36,729 nucleotides of DNA, taken from Candidatus Symbiopectobacterium sp. 'North America'. GTDB taxonomy: Bacteria > Pseudomonadota > Gammaproteobacteria > Enterobacterales > Enterobacteriaceae. The position numbers and the translations under genes were made by a program. Below are positions 21,151 through 33,809 of the stretch, in pieces; position 1 is the stretch's first letter; each line of letters begins with the position of its first letter. Below the pieces are notes generated by a model. It had not been told where the DNA came from, made no database searches, and worked only from the letters and a program-made list of their open reading frames with translations. Location: positions 1-36,729 of the forward strand of contig NZ_PEHF01000051.1 in NCBI RefSeq assembly GCF_015762685.1, given 5' to 3'.

Positions 21151-21735
21151 GCCGGAAAGTTGGGCTACCACCGCACCGACGACGGCATGACCCATCAGGT
21201 TGGCGGCTTTTTGCTCAGTAGTGGGTTCGCCTTTGGCTGGCAGCGTGGCTTCTTTATACTAACTGCGCCAGATAAGGCGCGGCACCACCGACTATCGCCT
21301 GCTTGATGTCGCCGTCCGCCAGCGCCTGTATTGCCGCCGTCGCGGCCTGCGCCGCCTGTTGGAAACTGCTGCCGACGCCGTATTGTTTCATCACGTCTTT
21401 GTAGCTTTGCGTATCCGCCAGTTTGGCCTTGTACGCAGCCCATTCCTTATCTTTATCCTTATCGTTGGCACCCTCTGCCGGGCGTGGACCCACTTTTTCT
21501 GATTCCAACGCTTCTGCCGCTTTCAGCGCGCGCTGCTCACTGTCCGTGCGCACAATATCCATCACCTGACCGCCAATTTCCCCAATAAGCTGGGCCTGGC
21601 GCAGGCGTTGTTACTCTTTCTCTTTGTTAAAGATCGGACTCAGGGCATTGTTGGCGTGCTCCACGTCATGGCTCAGCGTGGTCACATCCTGCTGCTGGTT
21701 CGCCGTATCGCGGATCAGCAGCGTAGGTGGTGCTT
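21137..21735 (-). other. Pre-toxin segment of the exoprotein, last part before the deletion
   Basis: Conserved CdiA/HecA C-terminal core, readable across two frames: LLIRDTANQQQDVTTL, HANNALSPIFNKEKE, QAQLIGEIGGQVMDI, GGAAPYLAQLV, then KEATLPAKGEPTTEQKAANL and AVVGAVVAQLSG. TAA at 21613-21611 and a one-base insertion near 21252 interrupt it. In intact genes a VENN-like motif and a variable toxin would follow. Here the NRPS begins instead. Confidence 0.8.
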
Positions 21736-21887
21736 GATGCACTGCCATTGCTGCCGAGCGACATCCGCGCCGAAGGCATCGTCATCGCCAGCGAAGAGAG
21801 CATATTGCCCTGCATCGACGGGCTCATACTGATACCCGCACTCGAATGTTCTACCTTGAAGTCCGCCTTGTTGTCCAGCCCGCTTCA

Positions 21888-24563
21888 GCCCAGCGTGCTG
21901 GTTTCCAGTGTGTTTTTATCCGCACTGGCGGTGGAGCCAATCACCGCGGCATCCAGCTGGGTGTGAGACCCCGTCCTGACACTGCAGCCCTCGCTGCCTG
22001 CAAACAGCCCAGTCTGCTGCTGTACGCTGTCAAAGTTGCTGTGGATCTTGTCTTTGCTGAAACTCAGGTAGCCGCTGCCGGTCATGGAGCCGATGGAGAA
22101 ACTGCCGCCTGCGGAAGCGCTGGTCTGTTTCGAGTCGTAGCGCTCGCTGTCCTGCTGGCTTTGCAGCAGCAGATCGCGCCCGGTTACCAGTTCGATGCGT
22201 TCGGCGCCCACCTGCGCACCAATCAGTTGCGTGTCACGTCCGGCGTTTAATGTGGCCTTGTTAACCGCATCGAGCGTAGTTTCAGACCAGGTATTGCCTT
22301 TGCCGGTTTCCCGTCCTTTCGAGACGTTAGCATTGGCGAAGATACTGACACCGAAACCGCTGTTACCCACACCAATGCTGGCACCGATAGCCCCACCGCT
22401 GCTCTTGTTGCTGCCCTCCATCGATTCCGTATTGCGCGCCGAGAGCAGTTTGACGTCTTGTGCCGCGTTAAGGGCAATATCACCCCCGGCTTTCACCTGA
22501 CTGCCAGCGACCGTCACATCGCCGCTACGCGCCGTGATCGCAACATCCTGTCCGGCATTGAGCATAGTGCCAAAGCTTTGCTGCTGTTCGCTGTTTTGAC
22601 TGGATTTCGAGGTTTGTGCGCCAAGAGAAATGCTGACGCCAACAAATGGGCTTTCCCCTTTGTTATTAAGATCCGACTGGGTGCCCTGATAGGCCTGATA
22701 GCCCGATAACCCCGCCTTCATACTTTGCAGCAACGCCAAACGGCTATCACTTTCCTGCGTGGCGGCCTGAATACTTTGCACTGCGCTGTTGAGCGCTGAG
22801 CCGACAACACCAGAAAGTGCGATAGTAATGCCACTGCTCTTCTGCACCGTTTCCTGCTGCTGTTTGCGCAGGTCATAGCCTGGTTGCAGACTGACGTCGC
22901 TACCTTCCAGCCGGATATCCTTTTTCGCCACAATATCCGTGCCTTCAATACGCACCTGTTGTCCGGCTTTGATATCGACCGATTCGGAGGTACTGCCGAT
23001 GGTGCTGGCGCTTTGACTTTGCGTCGCTGCCTGATCGCGCATTTTTTGGCTCAGCGAAGTGGAGCCAATGGTAAAACCAATGCCGCCGCTACCGATCAGG
23101 CCACTCTTTTTCTTCTGGTATTCTTGATAATTCAGGTAGTTTTCCACGCTGGCGGCGGTGTTGACGTCATTCCCTGCCACAATCGCGACGTTTTTGTCCC
23201 CAGCGATGGCCGAGCCTTGCAGATTGACATCATGACCGGCGGCAAGGGTTACGCTGTCACCGGACAGCAAGCTGCCTTTCTCGTTGGTTTGCTCGGTTTC
23301 TCGCAACGTGCGGGTGACCGTTTTCGAAAACGTTTTCTTTTTGACCTTGGTTTCTTCAAAGAAGGTGTGTTCAGTTTCCGTTGCTGAGACCAGATTGAGA
23401 TTTTTGCCTGCCTGCGCCGTCAATGCACCGCTGGCAGTACCTTGCACGGCCTGCAAATTGATATCATTGCCGGCACTAAGCGCCAGGTTGCCTGCCGCCG
23501 TGACCGTGGTTCTCTCTTGTTTTTCGGAGCGCTGCCAGTCGGCATGGCGTTTCCAATTATTGGCGCTGTAGGTTTCCGTTTCCTCTGAAAGCAGGTTGAG
23601 ATCCCACCCTGCCGCCAGCGCCGCATTGCCTTTCGTGTTCAGGCTGGCGGCTTCTGTGGTAATGTCTTGTCCTGCTTTCAGCGAGAGGTCACCACCACTC
23701 AACAATTGCGCAGCACTGATGCCCTGATTGGTTCGCTACATCGCATTAACACCGCTGCGACTGGCCGTTTCTTCCAGCTTCTGCTGCGCGCTGAGCAGGA
23801 TATCCTGTCCAGCCATCAAGGACAGACCGCTGCCCGCGGTTACCCGGCTGGCATCAATCGTCAGGTCTTTGCCAGCCGTGGCGCTGAAAGCGTTGCCCGC
23901 CAGAATCTCGCTGCCCTGCAGGGTGGTGCTGCGCGTTGACGCAGTGCTGCCACCGTACGGATCCAAACGGTTATTAGTGAGCGTCAAGGATTCCAGCGAC
24001 AGGTTGTTGCCTGCGGCCAGCGTCATGTCTTGCCCTGCACTGAGCGTCGCTGCCGTGTTGCGGATGTCGTTGCCTGCGGATAAATTCAGGCTGCTCACAG
24101 CGCTAATGGCGGCGGTGTTTCCAAATCCGGTGTAAATCAAAGCACCGCTTCCGGCGGGAGTTTGCCACTGGCGCGTCGCTGTCTCCTTGACGATATCGCC
24201 ATTCACGCTCACCAACTGCACCTGGTTGCCTTTGATCTGGCTGCTGGTGTTCGTGATATTGTTGAGCGCCACCAGATTCAGCCCGCCATCGGAAGAGATG
24301 ATGCCGCCCTGCTGGTTATCGATTTTATCGCCACTGGCGATGGCCAATAACTCCACCGCTTTCAGAGTGCCGCTGTTGGTAACGCTGCCGCCTGCTTTAA
24401 GATCGATAGTGTTGGCGACGATGGCGCTGCCCTGCACATTGGTTTTACCCGCCTGCGCCAGATACAGCTTGGGTGCCAGCACCGTTTGACCATTGATCTC
24501 AACGTTTTCCCACCACACGATACTGTGCGTCAGTTGCGCTACCTGCGCGTCGCTCAGGCTCAC
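21888..24563 (-). repeat. Second FHA repeat region of the exoprotein
   Basis: Repeats of the haemagglutinin-2 type: LSAGQDMTLAAGNNL, LKAGQDITTEAASL and LNAGRDTQLIGAQV. Interspersed are charged linkers with ETETYSANNWKRH and TEHTFFEETKVKKKTFSKT. This block usually precedes the toxin part in CdiA-type proteins. TAG at 23738-23736 splits it, and TGA at 21887-21885 ends it. Confidence 0.75.
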
Positions 24564-24587
24564 GCTAAGCGTCAGGTTCAGCGCCTG

Positions 24588-25545
24588 TTAGGCGCTGGCG
24601 GCATTATCCAGCAGATATTGCATCTGTTGCAGATCGGAACCCATACCGTTGAGATAGCGCGTGCCGCTTTGGCTCAACACCGCATTGCTGATATAGCGGG
24701 TATCGAAGGCGGCATCGCCCAAAAAGTGGTAATCCCGTTCCGCATCCAGATTCAATTTGCCGAGCAGATACTCGGAGCCCAGCACCTTGTCGGCTTGTGT
24801 CCATTGTCTGGAGGTTTCAATCTGCGGCGCGGTCGTCGGTTTTTGTCCAAGTAGCACATTGAGATCGTTAAACAACTGATTATCCACCTGCCCCAGTTGG
24901 TCCAGTTTGGGGTTGGTGTGGATCAGATAGCGGCTGTCGCTGGCCGGATCGAGCACCATCAGGCCGTTACCACCGGTCGGCAGCGGATAATCGACCGGTG
25001 CGCTGTTATTGAGGTTTTGCAACCCGTTCTGGATTTCGGCCAGAAGTGCGTTAGGCGACAACGGTGCGGTGCCTGAAACGTTTTCCACCTGCGGTTTGAG
25101 CGGATCGAGGGTGACACTGCCCGGCTGCGCTACAGCAATGGGCGTCTGCGTCGCGCTGGTTTGCGATGACACTGGCACAACGTTAGGTTGAGCAAGGTTA
25201 ATGTCGGTATAGGTCACCGCCGGTCCGGTACTCAGTGTATCGGTAGCGCTAAGTGCGCCACTCGTTATCGGCTGAGTCGCACCGCCGGTTTGCGCCGTTT
25301 GTGCCTGTCCCGGCCCTTGCAGCGTCAGCGTTTGCGAGGTTATACCCTGTTGCGGGGTACTGAGTTGGTTATTGCCGGCTGTTAGCGTGTCGGTATTCAG
25401 CGTGGCTTGGCTGAGCGGTGCCAATGACAACATTTTTCCGGCTGCCGTCACCGTGGCGTTTGAATCCGAGAGCGTGGCGGAACTGCCCGGCGCGCTACGC
25501 AGATCGACCAGTGTAGTGGTGGTTGAGGTAGTTTTTCCTGACAGG
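24588..25545 (-). other. Central non-repeat domain of the exoprotein
   Basis: Threonine-, proline- and glutamine-rich sequence (TQTPIAVAQP, DPLKPQVENV) leads into a conserved segment with SRYLIHTNPKLDQLG, LGSEYLLGKL, DYHFLGDAAFDTRYI and MQYLLDNA. This is typical of the middle of HecA/CdiA-type proteins, between the two FHA repeat blocks. In CdiA this position holds the receptor-binding and YP regions. TAA at 24590-24588 ends the frame right after LLDNAASA. Confidence 0.7.
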
Positions 25546-25799
25546 GCTTGTTTTGCTGCTGCACGCCGGAAAGTGCTTGAGTGGATGCCAGTGTCGGCGC
25601 TATGACCGTTGGGGTATAATTGCCGTTGCCCGCTTGCATCGTGGTATTGCTGATATCATTCGTGACATTGGCGGAAATGGTACCGCCTGCCTGGATTAGG
25701 GCGTTGTAGGATTGGCCGTTGGTGACTTCAAGGGTTGGGGTGCCTTCCAGAGTAAAAACAATTACATCTTGTTCCCTACGTGGCCCCAACGTGGTCAAA

Positions 25800-28700
25800 T
25801 TTTCCCAATTATAAGTGGTTTCCCATAACCACTTATCATAGGTCGAGATCGGTGCAGGTCCGTTGTACTTATAAAGCGCATATTCTTTTGCTTGACCAGA
25901 CTGAAATGAGGCGTTGTTTAATGTTTCGCCCTCTAGATTGATATTCTTTCTGGCTGATATTACCGCTGCTGGTCAGCAGCACGGCATCGCCTTGCAGCTT
26001 GCCGCGCTGGTCGAAATCACCGTTAACCGTAACAGACAGGCGTTTGCCCGCCGCCATCTGCTGGGTAAACAGCAAGGGTGCGGTAAAGGTGGCGTCGAGG
26101 TTGCCCAGCGCCAGCAGTTGGCCCTGTTGGTTCAGCTCGGCGGTATCGAGCAGCAGATCCTGTACGCTGAAGATTTTACCGCCTTGCAGGTTGGTCAAAC
26201 GCTGTGTATGCAGCGCCAGTTGGGTTAAACCGAGCAGCGTGCCCTAATTTTCCAGTTGATCGGCAACGATCTCCAGTTGCTGCGCCTGTAGCGTGCCCTG
26301 ATTTCGCCACAGAGGGATATGCAGACTGAGCTTTTCCTGCGCCACCATCTGGCCCTGCTGCGTCAGTTGCTGACTCTGCACCGCCAATTCTCGCCCTTGC
26401 AGATACCCCAGGTTGTTGAGCACATTCGCGATCAACGTAGCGTTGCCGCCGGACAGCACTTGTCCCTGAGTTTGGTTGGTGAGCGTTGTGCGGCCTGCCA
26501 GCGTCACACCGTTGCTGCTCTGAATCAGCCCGGCGTTGCTGAGCGTTTCCCCTTGCAGGTCAGTGGTTGCCGCATTAATCGTGCCCCGGTTATCAATTGC
26601 TGCTGCGTCAGCGCGCAGCGTACCGTCACTACTGATGACCGCTCCGGCAACATTGCTCAGCGTGCTACCCTGAGTGAACTGGGCCGACTGTTGCCCGCGC
26701 AGCGTACCCTGATTGGTGACCTCTTGCGCAGTGAGCAGCAGTTGCTGCCACTGAACCGTGCCCGCATTGTCTACCTCGTTGGCCGCAAACGTCAGCGCGC
26801 CACTTCACCGGTACGGGTGTTAACAAAATCCCCGCTCAGGGTGATATCCGTCTGATTAACCCCAAGCAGTTGCGCCCCGTTTTCCGCCTGTTGTGCGGTT
26901 AAATGCAGCACGTCTGACTGCCACAGCCCCTGATTGCTAAAGCGCCCGGTGTTCAGAACACCGTCACCGCCGCTCAATAAACGGGCACTGCTCAGGTTAT
27001 TGATTTGATCGCTGTAGCGGAGTTCGAAACCGTTCAGCCCGGTCAACAGGCCCGCGTTATCAAAGCGCGTGCCAGTGCCGTTGATACTGCCTTACTAGAA
27101 CAGTTCCCCCTGATTGCGCAACTGATCAACCTTGAGCGTCATGCCGTTGAGCCCGGCTAATAGCCCGTTGTTTTCCAGAACGTCACCATCAATCTGTAGC
27201 ACACCCGCTTGCTACAAACCCGCATTATCAATCTTATGCGCGGCAACGGTGGCGCTGCCCTGACTCAGCAGTTGCCCGTTCTGTAGCCCGCGATAGTGAT
27301 TCAACCCGGTCAGCGTGAGGGATTGCGTTCCCTGAATGCGCGCAGCGTTATCCAGCGTTTCAGCCTGTAATTGCAACGTATTGCCCTGTAACAGCCCCAG
27401 GTTACTGATGTTGCCACTGCGCACTACCCCAGCGCCGTGGCTGAGCAGTTCACCGCCCGCGCGGTTGGTCAACGTGTTCGCGTTGGTCACGTCTAACCGT
27501 TCCATGCCTAACAGACGCCCACCGTTATCCAGCGTGTCACTGATGACTGTCAGGCGCTGCGCTGCAATCTCTCCATCCTGTTCGAATTGTTTGGCATTGA
27601 TAGCGCCTTGCCCATCGCTCAGCAATGCCGATAGCGCACTGCCCCAGTAGCCGGTGGCCGCATCCAACTGAAACTGTTGTTTACCCAACAGCGTTCCCTG
27701 ATTGCGCACCTCATCCGCAGCGACCAGCAATGTATTGCCCTGCAAGAAACCATTATTATCGATACGCTGTGCGTTCGCATTCAGCGTCGAGCCAGCGAGC
27801 ATCTGGCCGTTCGTACCGACGGTGAGCGTATCGGCCAGCGTCAAGGTGATATCCTGCCCCCCACCAGTGCGCCTTGCAGATCGAAGGTGCTGCCTGTAAG
27901 CGTGACATCTCTTCCTTGCCAATGCCCCTGATTGCTCAGATGTTCACCGGACAACGCCAGCGTTCCCCCGGTAGCAAGCCTTCCCGTACCCTGATAGTTG
28001 CCGTTCAAGGTTAATGCGCTGTCAGCAATGATATCGCTGGCATTAAGCAGGGTATCGCCCGTCAGCGTCGCTTTGCCGAGCGTGGATAGTGTGCCGCTGT
28101 TTTCGATTGCGTTAGCGCTTATCTGGCTGTCTCTGCCGCTCACCAGTGTGCCCTGATTCAACAATTTACTGGGAAATACCGCCGCATTGAGCGTCACAGC
28201 AATACCTTGATCGCCTTGAATGCGTCCGGTATTGATCAACTGGTTGCCTTGCAGCACAAGCGCGTTGGCCTGCCATTCGCCCTGATTCACCGCCTGTGCA
28301 GCGTTGAACGCCGCCAGCCCGGCAGAGAGCAGTTTGCCGCTCTAGCGATTGGTCAACCTGTCGCCGATGCTAAGCGTCAGCGCATCCAGCCCCAGTACCT
28401 TGCCCTGATTATCCAATACGTCGGCATTTATCCCGACTTGCCGCCCTTCCAGTGCCCCCGCGTATTGCACATTGTTGGCAGTCACCTGCACGGTGCCGCT
28501 GCCGCCAATCTGACTGCGGTTATCCAGTTGCTCAATCAGCGTCAATTGCAGGTCGTCAACGCCCAGCAGTTGGCCCTGATTGAGAGCAGAAAGTGCGGCG
28601 ATCGCCAAGCGTTGGCTGCTGATGTTACCGCTGTTTTCCAGTGTCTGGTTCAGGCGCAGTGAGGCGGTGTCATACCCGGTCAGTTGCCCAAGGTTAGTCA

Positions 28701-31700
28701 GCGTATCGGCAATCAGCGTCAGGGCTTTGCTTTGCAGCGCGCCCGCGTTGGTGATGGCATTATTCAGCGTGACACTCAGCACGTTAACGCCAGTTATCGT
28801 GCCACGGTTTTCCGCCTGTTGAGCCTGTGCGGTCAGGTGGTTGCTGTTCAGCGTGCCGCGGTTGTCGAGACGCTGCTCAAGCGTGAGATCCAGACGATCG
28901 ATAGCGGTGACATCGCCCTGATTATTGAGCGAATCCGCACCGAGCGTTAATGTTGAACCATACAGCGTGCCGTTACGGGTGTTATTCAGCGCACCGGTCG
29001 CGAGCAGAGTAAACCCATCAATACCGTTGATCTGGCCGTCGTTATCGATGTTTTCGGCATTCAGTGTCAGCAGATAGCTGTTAGATGGTTCCTGCATTGT
29101 TAAGCCCCGCATCGAGCAGCAGGCGCATCGCTTTCACGCCGGTGAGTGTGCCCTGGTTGGTGACATTGTCTGCATGAAGTGTCACGTCCTCGCCCAGCAG
29201 ACTGCCGCTGTTGGTAAGATTCAGGCTGCGCACATCAAGGGTTTTTCCCTGCCAGGCACCGGCGTTTTCCAACGAATCGCCGCGAAAGATCAGTTGGCCG
29301 TCGGTGGTCAGATTGCCCGTGCCACGGTAGTTGCCTTGCAGCGACATGCCTGCGCTGGCAACCATGTCACCGCTATTGAGCAGGTTATTTGCCGTCAACG
29401 CACTTAGACCTTGGCTGGAGATCACGCTGCTGTTGTCAATCAGCGCGGCAGCCAGTTGGCTGGTTCCACCGGAAAGCAGACGGCCTTGATTGTGCAATGC
29501 GCTTTGTGGATCAGTGCCGAGATCCAACGCCAACGCGGTGTTGCCCTGAATGCGCCCACTATTGGTGAGGCGCACAGCGCTGAGCAACAGGTTATCGGCC
29601 TGCCATTCCCCCAGATTGGTTACATCCGTGGCATGCAGCGTTGCCACGCCCTGCGACAGCAATTTGCCGGTTTGTTGATTGGTCAGCTCACCTTGTACAT
29701 CAAGGGTTAATGCCGCGATGCCCAGGAGTTGACCCGCATTTTCCATCTGCTGTGCATCAACGTGCAGGCGTTCCGACTGCACCGTACCCAGATTATTCAA
29801 ACGCGCGGCCTGAATGACGCTTTCGCCCTGCGATAGCCATTTACCGCTGTTTTTCGCCTCAGCCACAATCGCCAGCGTCAACGCATCCACGCCGAGCAGC
29901 GTACCGCGGTTGTCGAGCGTATCCGCGTTGAGGGTCAGTGCTTGTGCTTCCAACGTGGCCTCTTGCTGTACCTGACTGGCATCGATGCGCAACGCCCCCT
30001 GCCCGCTGATCAAACTGCGATTATTCAGCAACGCTTGCAGGCGCAAATGACCGTTTTCAGTGGCGATCATGTTGCCATCGTTACGTAATGTGTTGGCATC
30101 AAGCGTCAGCAGGCAGCCAGCCAGCGTACCGTCATTGTAAACGTCGCCTCGCACGCGCATTTTCAGCGCGGTTGCTCCGCTAATCTTGCCGTCGTTGAGC
30201 AGATTGAGCGCATCAACACCAAGTTGTTGGCTGTAGAGGGTGCCGCTATTTTCAAGATTCAGTGCCACGGCCAGCGTCATCTGCGCATTGGCAGATATAT
30301 CATCACTGTTGGTAATACGATCGGCAATAATGGCGACGTTTTCACCGCTAATAGCACCGCGATTATCCAGCCCAACGCTCAGTTCAGCATTCAGAGTAGT
30401 TAATGCCGTAATATCACCGAAGTTGTTCAGCGAATGCGCGCCAATGCGCATCGCATCACTGAGCAACGTACCGCGGTTTTCAATCTGTTGTCCGTTAAGA
30501 TGCAACTCACCGCCGGATATCAGCGTGCCCTGATTGGTTAAGGTAGGCTGCACGGTTTGTGCACCAAGCGCGGCAATACGCCCGGTGACCGGTGCCGTTG
30601 TTGCGCGCGTTTCAATGCTTAACAGCGCATCACCCTGCATGCGCCCCCGGTTATCAAACCGGTTGGCCTGCACCATCAACTGCGACGCCTGCCATTCACC
30701 GAGGTTGGCCACGTTTGCCGCAGTGATGCTAGCAATGCCCTGGCTAAACAGTTTGCCGGACACGCTATTATCAAGGCGCTGCGTTAACGCCAGCGTCAAC
30801 GCAGCAATCCCTAGCACGCTGCCACTGTTAGCCAAGCGCGCCGCGTTGACATCAATACGGTTAGCCTGCCACTGCCCGGTATTCTCCAGATCCGTTGCCT
30901 GAATGCTGGCATCGCCCTGACTAAGCAAATAGCCACTGTTGAAAATAGTATCCGTGACATGCAGGGTTAACGCCTCCACACCCAGCAATTTGCCACGATT
31001 GTCGAGCGAGGCCGCATTCAGCGTCATACGCTGTCCTTCCAGCGTGCCCCTCTGCTGGATTTGCCCAGCGGTCACCGCCACAGCACCCTGCGCCGTGATA
31101 ACGCCGCTGTTGTTTATGCTATCGGCCAGTTGCAGCTCCATTGCTTGAAGGCTGGCAAGCGTACCACTGTTGGTAAGCGTGGTTGCACGCAGCATCATGT
31201 CACCCGCATTGACGCTGCCACGGTTATCCATGTTGCCTAATGTCAGTGCGATCGTTTGGTCTGCATCAATCTGGCCGTTGTTGAAAAGATCGGTCAGCGA
31301 CAGCGCTACAACGTGGGCGCGTAACGTACCATTGTGGGTGAAACGGGCAGCATTCGCCGTCAGGCTATCAGCCTGCCACTCACCGTTTTGGCTTAACCGC
31401 TCGCCCTGAAGCGCCAACTGCTCTGACGTGCTAAGTGAACCTTTGCCTTGGTAATTGCCGTGCAGCGTCAGATTTTCGCTGGCGGAGATGCTGCCGTCAT
31501 TTTGCAGCGACAGCGTCTCAAACAGCGTCGCACCACGACTGGAGATTGTTCCCTCGTTGTCCACACTGGCCGCGTGCAGCGTACTGATACCACCAGCAAT
31601 TAACGTTCCGGCATTACGCATCGCACCGTCCAACGCAAGGGTCAGCGCATCCGTACTCTGAATTGCTCCGTCGTTAGTCAGCGCTAATGCTGTCAGGGCG

Positions 31701-33700
31701 ATGTTGTCTGCCTGCCACTCCCCCTGATTGGTTATCTGGGCGGCATGAAGCACCGCGCTACCACGCGATTGCAGTTTCCCGGTATCGAGGTTTTCCAGCA
31801 CCGCACTGGCGCTCAACATGAGTGCGTTGGTGCCCAGTAGCGTTCCTGCGTTACGCAGCGTTTCCGCCGTTAGCGCAAGCGCGTTGCCCTGCCATTGTCC
31901 GCCATTGCTGATCTGTCGCGCACCGGCAGTGATCGTCCCTTGGCTGAGCACCTCTCCGACGTTATTTAATCGCTCATCGATCGCGAGGGTAAGTGCCTCG
32001 GTGCCCATCAGCACGCCCTGATTATCCAGGTCGCCGCTCAGTGTGATTGACAGACGGCTTGCCCCCGCCATCTGCCCACGGTTGGTCAACGAGGCTCCCG
32101 CCGCGCTTAACGTTAACCCTTGCAGTTCGCCGTCATTCAGCAGCATAGGCACGACCAGATCGAGTGTGCTGGCCGCAAGAATCGAACCGCTGTTGCTCAC
32201 GCGTTCACGGGCGGTGATGCCCAGTGCGCCCAATGATTGGAGCCGCCCCTGATTGATAAGGGTGTCACCATGCCAAGCGAGCGCAGCCGATTGCCAACTG
32301 CCGCTGTTCACCAGCGACGCGCCCGACAGCATACCGTTGCCGCCCAGCACCATTTGCCCCTGGTTGTGCCAATCCGCCACCTGAATGTCGCCATCGCCGC
32401 GAATGCTGACGCTGCCTTGTTGCAGCCAACGTTGCGCTTTCACCACAAACTGTTGCGCCTGAATGTCACCCTGCGTATCCACCCTTGCGGCATCAAGCGC
32501 CAGTTTTCCACCGGCCAACAGCGTGCCGGCGTCGGTTTGCGTTAGCGCATCAACGACCACGATGTCAGCATTCTGGGTCGCCTGCACGTTGCCCTGATTG
32601 CTCACGGTGTCTGCCGTCAGGTGGAGATCCGCCGCGCTCAGCGTGCCCTGATTATCGAGGTGTCCGGTCTGTACCCACAAATCGTGCCCAAACTGCACCA
32701 TCCCACGGTTGGTAAGCCTGCTCCCCAGCGCCAACGTCTTTTCTCGCCGGCGCTTAGCGCCCCGCTGTTATTCAGCGTGCCACCCTGTAAGGCGATCAGC
32801 CGTTGAGCATTGAGGACTCCCGCGTTATCCAGTGTCTCGGCCTGCACATCAAGTTGCTGTTCGGCAATGACATCACCCTGATTTTGCAGCGACTGGGCGT
32901 TAATCGTGATGTTGTCTGCCTGCACCTTACCCTGATTGATCATGCTGAGTGACGTCAGCGAGAGCCCATCACCGGCCAACAGATGGCCCTGGTTGTCCAA
33001 TACGCCTTGAAGTTCCAACGCAAGCTTCCGACTGGCGCTAAGCGTGCAGGTATTGCTCAGCGCGTTGCCATTAAGCTGAAAAGCCTGACCAGTAGCCAGC
33101 GAGCCGTGGTTATTCAGGATTGCGCCTTGCCAGGAGAGATCGCCAAGCGCTGCGATATCCCAGAGGTTGTTTAAGGCATCCAGTTGCAGCGTGATGCTGT
33201 TGGCAGCGAGTGTACCGCGCTGGGTCAGCGCACCGCCGTCCACCCGCAGCGTATTACCCGCCGTTATCGCACCGGACCATTCACCCTGCTGTGACAGGCT
33301 GAGGTTAGCCCCGTTTTTCGCCTGCCACTTCGCACTGGATTCCCCCTTCAGCGACTTAGCCTCCAGGTGAATATCCTGTGCGTCCGCCTCCCCGGCCAGC
33401 GTGACTGTGCTGCCTTGCAAGGTCAGTTGTCGACCGGCCTTAATGCCGCTTTTCGCATCCTGAGTGAGAGCGTTTGTTGCCAGCACCAACACATTGCCTG
33501 CCACGAGTTGGGCTGATGAAAGGGTGACGTTGTCATCTTTTAATTTGAGATTCAGTTCATCGCCGACCGTGCCCTGGGTATTCACACCGGCACTGAGTGT
33601 GCTGTTGCTACCCTGCAACGTTCCACCAGGCTGCGCATCAATCTGCTTTTCGGCACGCAGCGTGGCATCTTTTATGCTGATATCCTGCTGCGCGCTCAGG
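25800..33700 (-). repeat. First FHA repeat region of the exoprotein
   Basis: Roughly 20-residue degenerate repeats with cores such as LDNRGTLLG, LTNSGRIQG and NAGTLLGTNAL fill this stretch. They fold as turns of a beta-helix in this family. Codon-level copies are similar enough to look like a tandem array in DNA, but they are protein-coding repeats. Several stops and frameshifts fall here. Confidence 0.85.
27900..31790 (-). repeat. Higher-order repeat blocks inside the FHA region
   Basis: A block of about 420 bases recurs at about 31370-31790, 29250-29675 and 27920-28345. Each runs from GKL-(Q/L)-S-x-G, through N-x-GEWQA about 20 residues later, to GNY-x-G-x-G-x-L-x-T. A fourth partial copy (GKLFSQG, GEWQAS) lies near 30755 without the GNY part. 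This layer lies above the 20-residue periodicity and suggests past internal duplication. Confidence 0.6.
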
Positions 33701-33809
33701 GTTAGCGCACCGCCAGTTTGCTGCTTGCCTTGTAGCGCCACCGCATCACCCGTCGCGCTCAGGTTGCCCTGCGCCACTGCATCGCCGATGCGCAAGGTTC
33801 CGTTTGCCG

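Noticed and set aside
18538..21195. Treating the 885-residue frame from 21195 as a real NRPS start
   Set aside because: Its first 20 residues belong to the exoprotein pre-toxin segment and the NRPS part begins in the middle of an adenylation domain.
25800..33700. CRISPR-like or satellite DNA array
   Set aside because: Repeats are degenerate, protein-coding, about 60 bases without constant spacers, and match FHA beta-helix repeats.
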